Shown here piece by piece: positions 1 through 7,332 of a DNA stretch of 21,375 nucleotides. The position numbers and the translations under genes are program-made. Origin of the DNA: Candidatus Latescibacterota bacterium (GTDB taxonomy: Bacteria > JAAXHH01 > JACQVL01); contig JACQVL010000242.1 of NCBI GenBank assembly GCA_016209865.1, positions 1 to 21,375 of the forward strand. Direction: 5' to 3'. The notes beneath the pieces were generated by a model. That model was given only the letters and a program-made list of their open reading frames with translations, did no database searches and was not told the DNA's origin. Position 1 is the stretch's first letter, and every line of letters begins with the position of its first letter.

Positions 1-969
1 GCCGGAGTGCGTGCCCGTCGCCATGGCGAACAGCGTATCCCCGTCGGATGGCAGGTGGGCCGGGTTGATCGCCCGCGCCAGGCCGTCATGGCCGATCTGG
101 GCGATGCGGTGCGCCTGCGTCTTCGTCAACGCGGCGTTCGTGGCGATCACCCCGATCGTGGTGTTCTGCGCGGGCGTATCCGGCCGGAATGTCCCCGTGG
201 TCTTGATCTTCTCTGCGACGTTCACGACCCCCTTGCCGTCCGGCAGCCGGGCTCCGGCCAGGATGTGGCCAGTCTTCGGGTCGTACACGTCCCCGACCGC
301 GTTCACCGCGACGATCGCCCCCACGCGCAGGCCGGTCGGGGTCGTCAGGCAGACCGTCCCGATTCCGCCCTTCATCGCGTGCGCCATCCCCAACGCCTTC
401 CCGACGGTCGCGCCGGTCCCCGCGCCCACGCTGCCCTCGGCGACCGGGCCGGCCGTCGCCGCCTGACACGCCCGATACCCGGCCTCGGCGTCGGGCCGGA
501 TGTTCGCGTCCCCCAGGCCAAGATCGAAGAGGATGGCAGCCGAGACGATCGGAATTTTAGCGACGCGCATATCGAACCCGATCCCCTTCTCTTCCAGGTA
601 GCGCATCACCCCGGTCGCGGTGTCCAGCCCGAACGCGCTCCCCCCTGACAGGACGATTCCGTGTATTTTCTCGACCGTGTTGACCGGGTTGAGCAAGTCC
701 GTTTCTCGAGTCCCTGGCGCCCCGCCGCGGACGTCCACGCCCGCGACCGCGCCCGCCTCAGTCAGGATGACCGTGCAGCCGGTCGGCCGCCGGGTCTCAG
801 TGAAATGCCCGACCTTGATCCCGTCGATGTCGGTCAGGCCGCCGGATACGGATTGTTCTATAGTGTTGAGAGGATCAGCGTTCATCGCATATCCTTTGCT
901 GAACGGGATGCCAAGACCCGCCAGCCCGGCCAGGCCCTGCATGAACCGGCGACGAGTGAGGAGAAACAT
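1..969 (-). CDS. P1/S58 family self-processing aminopeptidase, 3' end missing
   Basis: Translating the minus strand from ATG at 969 gives 323 residues open to the window edge. The family (DmpA, BapA, ThnT) comprises N-terminal-nucleophile aminopeptidases, some of them beta-peptidases, that cleave themselves into two chains. Visible hallmarks are LSGGSAFGLD (107-116), GSVGAGTGATVGK (179-191), NAVGDV (223-228) and QNTT (268-271). By analogy with ThnT, self-cleavage would fall between Asn269 and Thr270, making Thr270 the nucleophile. The start TRRRFMQGLAGLAGLG looks like a twin-arginine export signal, so the enzyme is probably periplasmic. An AGGGGG ribosome site lies about 7 nt upstream. The C-terminus, perhaps a few dozen residues by family length, is outside the window. 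The family call is firm; the substrate (alpha-amino, beta-amino or D-amino peptide) cannot be told. Confidence 0.9.
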   Translation of the reverse strand, partial: MFLLTRRRFMQGLAGLAGLGIPFSKGYAMNADPLNTIEQSVSGGLTDIDGIKVGHFTETRRPTGCTVILTEAGAVAGVDVRGGAPGTRETDLLNPVNTVEKIHGIVLSGGSAFGLDTATGVMRYLEEKGIGFDMRVAKIPIVSAAILFDLGLGDANIRPDAEAGYRACQAATAGPVAEGSVGAGTGATVGKALGMAHAMKGGIGTVCLTTPTGLRVGAIVAVNAVGDVYDPKTGHILAGARLPDGKGVVNVAEKIKTTGTFRPDTPAQNTTIGVIATNAALTKTQAHRIAQIGHDGLARAINPAHLPSDGDTLFAMATGTHSG

Positions 970-983
970 AAACCGCCCCCTGA

Positions 984-1102
984 CCCTCACTATCCCCCAG
1001 CCCCTTTCTCTCCCACCAGGGGGAGAGAAAGGGGAGCAAGACAATTGTTCATCGTACCGGTCTCCCCTCTCCCCATCGTGGGAGAGGGGCCGGGGGTGAG
1101 GG
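984..1102. repeat. Structured intergenic element: outer stem plus two hairpins
   Basis: An outer inverted repeat CCCTCAC (984-990) / GTGAGGG (1096-1102), continued by CCCCC (994-998) / GGGGG (1092-1096, sharing one base with the outer arm), encloses two hairpins. Hairpin A pairs 1001-1014 with 1021-1034 perfectly (14 bp, 6-nt loop). Hairpin B pairs 1064-1073 with 1080-1089 (10 bp, 6-nt loop). Both arms use CCCCTYTCTCCC-like sequence. The element fills the gap between the CPBP gene end and the peptidase start. No T-run follows, so it is a repeat element or RNA-processing/termination structure rather than a standard intrinsic terminator. Confidence 0.75.
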
Positions 1103-1108
1103 GCACCC

Positions 1109-2008
1109 TCAAAACCTCAACCCCACCTGCACCCCCAGCGGGTTTTCCTGGGGGTTGATGAGCCAGGTGGTTGTGGCTGAGACCACATCATACCAGAAAT
1201 GCGCCGCGATGACCGTGCTCAGCCTGTAGTCATGGCGCTGGACATGGTACCCGAACACGAACCCGGCGATCGTGGCCTGACTGAGAAAATACACAGGCTT
1301 GTCAATATCCGCGTTAAATAGATGCGCGAGGCCGAACGTCACCGACGTGGTGACGAGTCCGGTGCGTCTGCCGAACCGGTGATCGATCAGGGGGAGCAGG
1401 AGGCCCCGGAACGTCATCTCCTCGGAGACGGCTGCCCCGTAGCTGACCACACCTGCTGCACCTTCGTAATACGAGGTCCCCGTCGCGCGGCTCATCCGGC
1501 GGCTGAACGCCCGAACCGTCGCGATGTCCGAGAACGTGCGATGATGCCGGGGATAGGCGACGATGCCGTCGATGAAGCCGAGCGCGGCGAACGTGAGGAC
1601 GAACGGGTCGGACACCACGCGGGGATCGAACGGGGCGACGAGTAATCTCGGCAGGGGCGTGGGATCGACGCGAAGGGACGAGGCGTTCGGGTCGCGGGCT
1701 TGAAGCCGGAGCTGGCGTTTTTGGAACGAACTCCACTTATCGACGGCGTACAGTTGACCGGCCAGGAGTAATGGGACGTTCAACTCACGGCGGTCGAACC
1801 GGTGGTTGATGAGGATACCGGTGGTCAGCAACGACACCTCTGTGGCCGAGAACACCAGCCCTGTCCCGATATCCCCATCGTGAAAGTGAACGCCGCCGGG
1901 GACGAGCGCGTAGAACGGAGCAATCCGCGTATCATCCTGGGCAGAGGTGTTTGACGTTCCGAGCATGAAGACGAGGAGGAGTGCGAGGGCCAGACGGTTG
2001 AGCTTCAT
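1109..2008 (-). CDS. CPBP (Abi/Rce1-like) family intramembrane metalloprotease, exported
   Basis: The 299-residue protein carries the three motifs of the CPBP/Rce1 glutamate protease family: EEMTFR (196-201), FGLAH (225-229) and HFWYD (270-274). These supply the expected Glu196/Glu197, His229 and His270/Asp274. A hydrophobic signal peptide (1-23, cut likely after TSA) precedes a region with several moderately hydrophobic segments. The ATG at 2008 is preferred because it begins the signal peptide. A GTG at 2065 would add 19 residues, part of them read through a dispersed repeat (2018-2035). The ribosome site before 2008 is weak (AAAGA). Family members process prenylated proteins, bacteriocins or membrane peptides; no partner is visible here, so the substrate is unknown. 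The protein is more soluble-looking between residues 90 and 130 than typical members. Confidence 0.8.
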   Translation of the reverse strand: MKLNRLALALLLVFMLGTSNTSAQDDTRIAPFYALVPGGVHFHDGDIGTGLVFSATEVSLLTTGILINHRFDRRELNVPLLLAGQLYAVDKWSSFQKRQLRLQARDPNASSLRVDPTPLPRLLVAPFDPRVVSDPFVLTFAALGFIDGIVAYPRHHRTFSDIATVRAFSRRMSRATGTSYYEGAAGVVSYGAAVSEEMTFRGLLLPLIDHRFGRRTGLVTTSVTFGLAHLFNADIDKPVYFLSQATIAGFVFGYHVQRHDYRLSTVIAAHFWYDVVSATTTWLINPQENPLGVQVGLRF

Positions 2009-2017
2009 AAGACGATC

Positions 2018-2035
2018 TTTCGCGGGAATGACACC
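2018..2035. repeat. Dispersed TTTCGCGGGAATGACA-type repeat, truncated copy
   Basis: This is half of an imperfect palindrome family. Related copies lie at 8933-8960, 18103-18130 and 19661-19680 (opposite orientation in two). Here only the right arm is present, just upstream of the CPBP start codon. Confidence 0.65.
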
Positions 2036-2072
2036 CCCACACGGAGGGGATAACACACTCGTCACTGTTTTT

Positions 2073-2106
2073 CCCGAACCCCGAACCCCTGACCCCGAAT
2101 CCCGAT
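2073..2106. repeat. Heptanucleotide tandem tract CCCGAAY, about 5 units
   Basis: Units are CCCGAAC, CCCGAAC, CCCTGAC, CCCGAAT and CCCGAT in perfect 7-nt register. The tract lies between the NHL gene end (2121) and the CPBP gene start (2008). Confidence 0.75.
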
Positions 2107-2120
2107 TTCTTTTCCCCCTT

Positions 2121-3050
2121 TCACCCCTTTCTTCTCAATTTCGTCAGCCGTCCGGTCGCGATCCATTCCACGACGTACAGGTCCCCGTGTGAATCCACGC
2201 AGGCCGCATGGGGCGAGCTGAATTTCCCGACCTTGATCTCAGCGTGCAGGTCTTCAGCCGGACGGTTCGGCCATCCTTGCTTCGTCCACGCGCCCGGATT
2301 ATCGCCGATGTGGGTCACTAAGAGGTTGTTCTTGTCCAGGATCGTCACCCGGCTGTGCAAGTCGGGAATGTACAGCTCATCACCGAACTGGAAGAAACAG
2401 CAGGGGAGACGCAGGTCGTACGTCACAAACCCGATATGCTCGCCGACGAGCGAAAACGTCTGGATGCGATTGTTCCCCCGGTCCGCTACCAAGAGCACCG
2501 GGTCGGGCCCTCGTGTATCGACCCACAGCCCGTGCGGGCACCGCATCTTGCCGGGCTCGGACCCTGGGCCGCCCCAGGATCGAACCCATTCCGCGTTCGT
2601 GTTGTACTGATGCACCCAGCTCTGGCCGTAGCCGTCCCCGACGTAGACATCCCCGTTGGGCGCGACGGCGACATCCGTGGGTTTGTACTTGTCCGGGCTG
2701 TCGTACACGTGCGACAGCGGCGGCGGGCCGATTTTCCAGAGGATCGTCCCGTCCAGGGTCGTCTTGGCCACCAGATGGCGATCCGGGTCGGCTAAGTACA
2801 GGTATTCCGCGTCCCCTTCCCGGCTGAGGAACATCCCATGGGCTCCTGCGGCGAACTCTTCACCCCATGAGCTCAGGAAATTGCCCTCACGATCGAACAC
2901 GATGACCGCGTCCTTGCTCCGGTTATGCACGTAGACGCGGTCCTGCGCATCCGTGACCACCCCATGCGTGTACCCGTACTCCACCCCTTTGGGCAGCTTC
3001 CCCCACCCTTCGACGATCTCGTACGTATGCGAGCCGTTGCCTACGGTCAT
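2121..3050 (-). CDS. NHL-repeat six-bladed beta-propeller protein
   Basis: The 309 residues consist of NHL-type blades: repeated short runs such as THGVVTDAQDRVYVHN, PTDVAVAPNGDVYVGDGYG, PHGLWVDTRG...VLLVADRGNNRIQTF and SPHAACVDSHGDLYVVEW. The fold is that of the peptidyl-alpha-hydroxyglycine lyase domain and related bacterial NHL proteins. No signal peptide or membrane segment is seen, so the protein is probably cytoplasmic. The start at 3050 has a strong AGGAGG site about 10 nt upstream. It follows fdhA after a 110-nt gap that holds an inverted repeat pair able to form a hairpin, so co-transcription is possible but not shown. Function (lyase, hydrolase or binding scaffold) cannot be decided from propeller repeats alone. 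Confidence 0.85.
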   Translation of the reverse strand: MTVGNGSHTYEIVEGWGKLPKGVEYGYTHGVVTDAQDRVYVHNRSKDAVIVFDREGNFLSSWGEEFAAGAHGMFLSREGDAEYLYLADPDRHLVAKTTLDGTILWKIGPPPLSHVYDSPDKYKPTDVAVAPNGDVYVGDGYGQSWVHQYNTNAEWVRSWGGPGSEPGKMRCPHGLWVDTRGPDPVLLVADRGNNRIQTFSLVGEHIGFVTYDLRLPCCFFQFGDELYIPDLHSRVTILDKNNLLVTHIGDNPGAWTKQGWPNRPAEDLHAEIKVGKFSSPHAACVDSHGDLYVVEWIATGRLTKLRRKG

Positions 3051-3076
3051 GTTGATGATTCCTCCTCCCTATTGAG

Positions 3077-3157
3077 TTCACCACAAAGACACAAAGAGCA
3101 CAAAGAACACCTCAATAGCCTATAACTTCTTTGTGTCCTTTGTGCCTTTGTGGTGAA
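3077..3157. repeat. Facing pair of TTCACCACAAAG-type repeats (31-nt arms)
   Basis: The left arm 3077-3107 and right arm 3127-3157 are reverse complements at 28 of 31 positions, with 19 nt between them. Each arm begins TTCACCACAAAG and continues as loose CACAAAG units of 8-9 nt. A short extra inverted repeat, ATTGAG (3071-3076) / CTCAAT (3111-3116), overlaps the left arm. Located between fdhA and the NHL gene. An RNA copy would form a long stable hairpin. Confidence 0.8.
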
Positions 3158-3160
3158 TGA

Positions 3161-4351
3161 TCACGCGGCGATCTGACGGTGCGGGTCGAGGATGAACTTC
3201 TTCGCCGCGCCCTTGTCGAAGTCCTTGTAGCCTTGCGGGGCTTCATCGAGCGAGATGACCGTCGCGTTGACCGCTTTGGCGATCTGGATTTTATCGTGCA
3301 GGATGCAGCTCAACAGCTTCCGGTGGTACCGCATCACCGGGCACTGGCCGGTCGTGAACGCTAAGGATTTCGCCCAGCCCAGGCCGATGCGAATGCCCAA
3401 CATCCCGATCTTGGCGTTGTCATCGACCCCGCCCGGATCGCCCGTGACGTACAGCCCCGGAATCCCGACTGCGCCGCCCGCACGGGTCACTTCCATCACC
3501 GAGTTGAGGACGGTGGCCGGCCTTTCGACGACGGCATCGTGGCCATACCCGCGCGCCTCAAACCCGACGCAATCGACCGCCGCGTCGACTTCCGGCGCGC
3601 CGAGGATGGCGTCGATCTGGTCGGGCAGGGTCGCGTCTTTGCGCAGGTCGATCGTCTCGCAGCCGAAGCTCCGCGCCTGAGCCAGTCGCTCAGGAATCAG
3701 ATCCCCGACGATGACGACCGCCGCGCCCAGCAGATGGCAGGATGCCGCGCACGCTAAGCCGACGGGCCCCCCGCCCGCGACGTACACCGTCGACCCCGGC
3801 CCGACGCCCGCCGACACCGCGCCGTGATACCCGGTCGGGAAGATGTCCGACAGCATCGTCAGGTCCTTGATCTTGGCCATCGCTACATCTTTGGGCGGGA
3901 GCTTCAACAGGTTGAAGTCCGCATACGGGCACATCACGTATTCCGCCTGGCCGCCGACCCAGCCGCCCATATCGACGTAGCCGTACGCCGCGCCCGGACG
4001 CGACGGGTTGACGTTCAGACAGATGCCCGTCTTCCCTTCCTTGCAATTCCGGCACCGGCCGCACGCGATGTTGAACGGCACGGAGACGATGTCCCCGACC
4101 TTGATGAACTCGACGTCATGCCCGGCTTCGATCACCTCTCCGGTGATCTCATGACCGAGCACGAGTCCAGCGGGCGCGGTCGTTCGACCGCGGACCATGT
4201 GCTGATCGCTGCCGCAGATGTTCGTGGAGAGGATTTTCAAGATCACCCCGTGGTCGCATTTGCGACCGTTCAGCGTGAGTTTGGGGTAGTCGATGCTCTG
4301 GACCTCCACGACACCCGGCTTGATGTAGGCGACGCCTCTATTACTAGCCAT
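3161..4351 (-). CDS. fdhA: Glutathione-independent formaldehyde dehydrogenase (zinc MDR family)
   Basis: The 396-residue length matches this NAD-dependent zinc alcohol dehydrogenase subgroup, which oxidises formaldehyde to formate in the cytoplasm, or dismutates aldehydes, using tightly held NAD. Residues fall exactly where the Pseudomonas putida enzyme has them: catalytic zinc ligands Cys46 (NICGSDQH), His67 (GHE) and Asp169 (SDIFPTGYHG), and structural zinc ligands Cys97, Cys100, Cys103 and Cys111. The nucleotide-binding glycine motif AGGGPVG is at 192-198. The ATG at 4351 has a near-perfect GGAGGT site 6 nt upstream (complement of 4358-4363). Facing TTCACCACAAAG repeats lie on both sides of the gene. 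Its neighbours suggest aldehyde detoxification or C1 oxidation, but no C1 carrier genes are in view. Confidence 0.93.
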   Translation of the reverse strand: MASNRGVAYIKPGVVEVQSIDYPKLTLNGRKCDHGVILKILSTNICGSDQHMVRGRTTAPAGLVLGHEITGEVIEAGHDVEFIKVGDIVSVPFNIACGRCRNCKEGKTGICLNVNPSRPGAAYGYVDMGGWVGGQAEYVMCPYADFNLLKLPPKDVAMAKIKDLTMLSDIFPTGYHGAVSAGVGPGSTVYVAGGGPVGLACAASCHLLGAAVVIVGDLIPERLAQARSFGCETIDLRKDATLPDQIDAILGAPEVDAAVDCVGFEARGYGHDAVVERPATVLNSVMEVTRAGGAVGIPGLYVTGDPGGVDDNAKIGMLGIRIGLGWAKSLAFTTGQCPVMRYHRKLLSCILHDKIQIAKAVNATVISLDEAPQGYKDFDKGAAKKFILDPHRQIAA

Positions 4352-4380
4352 GCGAGTACCTCCTTAGTGTAGAGTATGTT

Positions 4381-4401
4381 TTCACCACAAAGAACACAAA
4401 G
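4381..4401. repeat. TTCACCACAAAG-type repeat, left boundary of GxxExxY unit
   Basis: Same family as 3077-3107, with one fewer CACAAAG unit. It lies 7 nt beyond the stop of the GxxExxY gene and faces an inverted copy at 4784-4812. Confidence 0.75.
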
Positions 4402-4408
4402 TAGTGAA

Positions 4409-4816
4409 CTATCCATTGACGAGTCGCTTGATGCCATTCTTGAGGGTCGAGACGTTGAAATTGATGAGAAGCCCAAGCCAGAGGTTTCGGAGACGTAAGT
4501 ACGTTAAGAGTTGAGCGTCATAAATCGGTTCCATCTTTTCAACAGCCTTCAGTTCAACGATAACCAGATTCTCGACCACAAGATCGAGACGATAGGCACA
4601 TTCGAGATGGACTCCTTTATATTCCACAAGCAGCGGTACCTGCCGTTCAAACGGGATTCTCTGTAGAGCTAATTCGTGACAGAGACACTCCTCATAAGCA
4701 GATTCAAGCAAACCCGGTCCCAAACAGCGATGCACCTCGATAGCTGCCCCAATAATTTTCTTCGATAAAAAATTCGCTTTCCCCTTTGTGTCCTTTGTGT
4801 CTTTGTGGTGAACCAT
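4409..4816 (-). CDS. GxxExxY protein (PD-(D/E)xK nuclease-like)
   Basis: A 135-residue protein. The family signature is GLLESAY (35-41), and the nuclease-like core is RLDLVVENLVIVELKAVE (77-94) with Asp78, Glu88 and Lys90, followed by QLLTYLR (102-108). The family belongs to the PD-(D/E)xK fold; its biological role is not established. The first dozen residues (VHHKDTKDTKGK) are encoded by a repeat copy at 4784-4812, and no later in-frame ATG, GTG or TTG before residue 16 offers an alternative start. The ribosome site is weak. Base composition is visibly AT-richer than in the genes around it, and inverted repeat copies lie on both sides, which together suggest a transferred or mobile unit. It sits 18 nt beyond the end of the respiratory operon. 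Confidence 0.88.
   Translation of the reverse strand: MVHHKDTKDTKGKANFLSKKIIGAAIEVHRCLGPGLLESAYEECLCHELALQRIPFERQVPLLVEYKGVHLECAYRLDLVVENLVIVELKAVEKMEPIYDAQLLTYLRLRNLWLGLLINFNVSTLKNGIKRLVNG
4784..4812. repeat. TTCACCACAAAG-type repeat, inverted, inside the start of the GxxExxY gene
   Basis: Reading the minus strand, the copy starts TTCACCACAAAG and carries two more ACACAAAG-like units. It overlaps codons 2-11 of the GxxExxY gene and faces the 4381-4401 copy. Confidence 0.8.
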
Positions 4817-4834
4817 CTTTTTAGACCCTCACCG

Positions 4835-6169
4835 TCATGGCTTCACCGAGGCGGCGCCGCCGGATGGGGGTGGCGCGATCTCTTTCGACAGGTACGCGGC
4901 TAAGGCTTTCAGGTCCGCATCCGCGCCGAGCAGGGGGGGCATGATGTCGCGGTAGGGGTTCTCGCTCCCCTTCTGGAGGACGACCAGAAAATTGTAGATA
5001 CTCTCCGCATCCCGCCCGGCCAGGGAGATGGCGAGCGACCGGTAGCCATGAAGGGTATGGCAGCTCATGCATTGCATCTTGAACATCGCCTCGCCGATAT
5101 CCGGGTTGAGCCGCGCCCAGCGGGCATTCTCGATGAATGGCGTGTTCAATTTCTTCCCCACATCCTGGAGATACAGCCCGTTGGAGTACATGAACCCGCG
5201 GATGGCGAACGGCTTCCGGATCACCTCCCGCGACCATTCCGTCGCGCCCGTCACGAAGAACCCGGCGATGAGCAGGGCGACCGCCTTCGCGCGGGTGAAA
5301 TCCTTCGGGTTGAGGTACGGGCCGAACAGGACGAGGAGGGCGATCGTCACCGTAAACAGTCCGATGAGCATCGCCACCCGTGTCAGGATGCTCAGGTTCC
5401 CCACTCCGGCCGTGGCGATCCCTCTGGTCATCGCCGCCATGCTGGGATCGGGAACCACCTGCAGGTACCAGATCAGGATGAACCCGGCGAACATGTACGA
5501 CGGGATCAGCCAGCGGGAGGAATACCGGAGGAGCCAGATGCGCAAGAACGAGTCGCGGTCGAGCTTCGTCCCCTGGTAGATCCCCCACAGTCCGGCCAAG
5601 GAGAGGGCGACGAAGGCGCGCATGATGAGGGACGGCCAGTACGTCGGGTTGAAGAACCCGCCCCAGAACGACCGGGTGACCAGCCAGGTGCCCGGCGTGA
5701 GCATGAACGTCAGGATGCCGTTGATGATGACCAGGCTGAGGAACGCGGTGGCGGCGTAGACCCAGCCGATCTTCTGGTGCAACTCCGGCGACATTTTCTC
5801 CCAGCCGTAATAGTAGAAGACGAGTGAGGCGACCTCGACCAGGAACACCACCCATTCCATCCCCCAGGCGAACACGAACGTCCGGATGAGCGTGGCGGTC
5901 GCTTCTGGCTGGACGAGGCTGATGGCGAACCAGATGCCCACCCCGGTCGTCGCCCCGGCGACGGCGGTCAGGACGAGGAAGAACCGGGTATGATGATGGA
6001 GAAAATCGAGGACGTCCGTCCGGCCGTGCTTCCGGGCAAAGTATTCCGTCACGGGCAGGAACAGGCCGGCGCCGACGGCAAAATGCGAGATGAACACATG
6101 GATGATCGCTATCAGTCCGATCACCCAACCGCTGCCGATCACGTCGATCGTCCAGGTCGGGTAATTCAT
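4835..6169 (-). CDS. CydA-like membrane protein with C-terminal cytochrome c domain
   Basis: A 444-residue protein. Residues 1-310 form about eight to nine membrane segments resembling cytochrome bd subunit I. The first holds His24/His29 (IIHVFISHFAVGAGLF). A later one, VEVASLVFYYYGWE, places Glu112 eleven residues before the GW motif, as in CydA. The GRQPW quinol-site motif of true CydA is absent. Residues 355-432 are a mono-haem cytochrome c domain, with CMSCH (367-371) for haem attachment and Met410 in IMPP as probable sixth ligand, facing the periplasm. The start at 6169 has GGAG about 9 nt upstream. As last gene after Rieske and cytochrome b, it probably accepts electrons from the Rieske protein in place of cytochrome c1, or passes them on. 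Whether it also holds b/d haems is open. Confidence 0.82.
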   Translation of the reverse strand: MNYPTWTIDVIGSGWVIGLIAIIHVFISHFAVGAGLFLPVTEYFARKHGRTDVLDFLHHHTRFFLVLTAVAGATTGVGIWFAISLVQPEATATLIRTFVFAWGMEWVVFLVEVASLVFYYYGWEKMSPELHQKIGWVYAATAFLSLVIINGILTFMLTPGTWLVTRSFWGGFFNPTYWPSLIMRAFVALSLAGLWGIYQGTKLDRDSFLRIWLLRYSSRWLIPSYMFAGFILIWYLQVVPDPSMAAMTRGIATAGVGNLSILTRVAMLIGLFTVTIALLVLFGPYLNPKDFTRAKAVALLIAGFFVTGATEWSREVIRKPFAIRGFMYSNGLYLQDVGKKLNTPFIENARWARLNPDIGEAMFKMQCMSCHTLHGYRSLAISLAGRDAESIYNFLVVLQKGSENPYRDIMPPLLGADADLKALAAYLSKEIAPPPSGGAASVKP

Positions 6170-6182
6170 CGCGTTCGCTCCG

Positions 6183-6292
6183 ATTTTGGATTTTGGATTT
6201 TAGATTTTGGATGAAGGTTGGATCACCTGCTGAGCCTCGTGTTGCACAATCGTGCGCAGTCAATCCAAAATCCAAAATCTAAAATCCAAAAT
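6183..6292. repeat. Inverted pair of ATCCAAA heptad tracts within the operon
   Basis: Tract 6183-6212 (TTTTGGA/TTTTAGA units) and tract 6263-6292 (ATCCAAA, with one ATCTAAA) are inverted copies separated by 50 nt. Positions 6190-6212 and 6270-6292 are perfectly complementary over 23 bp. The right tract touches the stop codon of the cytochrome b gene. The pair fills the only non-overlapping junction in the respiratory operon and could act as an mRNA hairpin that changes downstream expression. Confidence 0.85.
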
Positions 6293-7332
6293 TACAGCTT
6301 CCCATACGCCAGGATGGTCAGTCCGATCAGCCCGATGGCCGCGGCGATGCCGGCGTACGTCGCCAGCTTCCCCCGGCGCCCGGTCGCGGTCGCGGGGTTC
6401 CACAGCGGGACGATCGCCCAGAGCGCCCCGGCGGCCCCGAACAGGGTCATGGCGACCGGCTCCGGCATCATCTTCAGCAACTGGAATTGAGCCATGAAGT
6501 ACCATTCCGGGTGGATTCCCTGCGGGGCGGGTTTGAGGATATCCGCCTCCGGACCGAGCGGCCACGGGTAGATGGCGGCTAAGATGGAGAGCACGTTGAA
6601 CGCTAACAGCCACACGTACAGGTCGGCGTACAGGAAATTCGGGAAGAACGGGATCGTCCGGTAGGCGTTGGCCCGTTCGACCCCTTCCGGAATCTTGTTC
6701 CCGTGAATCTGGACGAGCAGCAGGTGCAGGCTCAGGATGGCGATGAAGATGCCCGGCAGGACGACCGCATGGAGGGCGAAGAACCGCTGGATCGTCAGCC
6801 CGGTGATGTCCGTCCCGCCCCGGAGGATGTTGGCGATTTCCTTCCCGATCACCGGCGTCCCGGCGGCGACGTCCACCCCGACCTTCGTCGCAAAAAACGC
6901 GATATCGTCCCAGGGCAGAAGATAGCCGGTGAACCCGAAGAGGAACGTCATCCCTAACAGGGCGAGGCCGGTGTACCAGGTCAGGTCGCGGGGCTTCTGG
7001 TACGCCTTCATGAAGAAGACGCTGAACATGTGGACGAAGATCGCCCCGACCATCAGGTTGGCCGACCAGCTATGGATCGACCGGATCAGCCAGCCGAAAT
7101 CGACTTTGGTCATGATGCGCAGGGCCGACGCATGCGCCGTCTCCGCGCCGGGCTGGTAGTGGAACAGGAGCAGCACCCCGGTGACCATCTGGACGAGGAA
7201 GAAGAACAGGGAGATCCCGCCCATGTAGTACCAGAAGGCGTGTTTGTGAATCGGGACCTGTTTATGCAGGGCGGCTTCCTTCAGGGGCGCTAAGGGCAGC
7301 CGTTCCTCAAGCTTTGACAATAAAGTCCCCAT
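6292..7332 (-). CDS. Cytochrome b of bc complex (b6 and subunit IV fused)
   Basis: A 346-residue quinol-oxidising membrane subunit. The four haem-b histidines are His87 (IHSWSAN), His101 (FVHMF), His188 (FALHAVVLP) and His203 (LSLHLLLVQIHG). There are 13 residues between the first pair and 14 between the second, the cytochrome b6 spacing. The Qo-site motif HPEWYF is at 274-279 in a fused subunit-IV-like part (about 230-346) giving roughly seven membrane helices. The position corresponding to the Cys that binds the extra haem c in plastid b6 is Tyr (FWYYMGGI), so that haem is probably absent. The start overlaps the Rieske gene by 26 nt, indicating coupled translation. It forms the core of the complex with the Rieske and CydA/c-type subunits. 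Confidence 0.95.
   Translation of the reverse strand: MGTLLSKLEERLPLAPLKEAALHKQVPIHKHAFWYYMGGISLFFFLVQMVTGVLLLFHYQPGAETAHASALRIMTKVDFGWLIRSIHSWSANLMVGAIFVHMFSVFFMKAYQKPRDLTWYTGLALLGMTFLFGFTGYLLPWDDIAFFATKVGVDVAAGTPVIGKEIANILRGGTDITGLTIQRFFALHAVVLPGIFIAILSLHLLLVQIHGNKIPEGVERANAYRTIPFFPNFLYADLYVWLLAFNVLSILAAIYPWPLGPEADILKPAPQGIHPEWYFMAQFQLLKMMPEPVAMTLFGAAGALWAIVPLWNPATATGRRGKLATYAGIAAAIGLIGLTILAYGKL

Noticed and set aside
7-648. 213-codon plus-strand frame
   Set aside because: Opposite the P1/S58 peptidase, whose conserved motifs fix the minus strand as coding.
2009-2065. Longer N-terminus for the CPBP protease from GTG 2065
   Set aside because: The extra residues are partly a translated dispersed repeat and would bury the signal peptide inside the protein.
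4835-6169. Canonical cytochrome bd quinol oxidase
   Set aside because: No GRQPW motif, no CydB neighbour, and a fused cytochrome c domain next to Rieske and cytochrome b argue for a bc-type complex subunit.
4821-6275. Open frame of 484 codons on the minus strand
   Set aside because: It overlaps the CydA-cytochrome c gene in another frame and its translation is Arg/Pro/Asp-rich with no fold; a shadow of the GC-rich gene.
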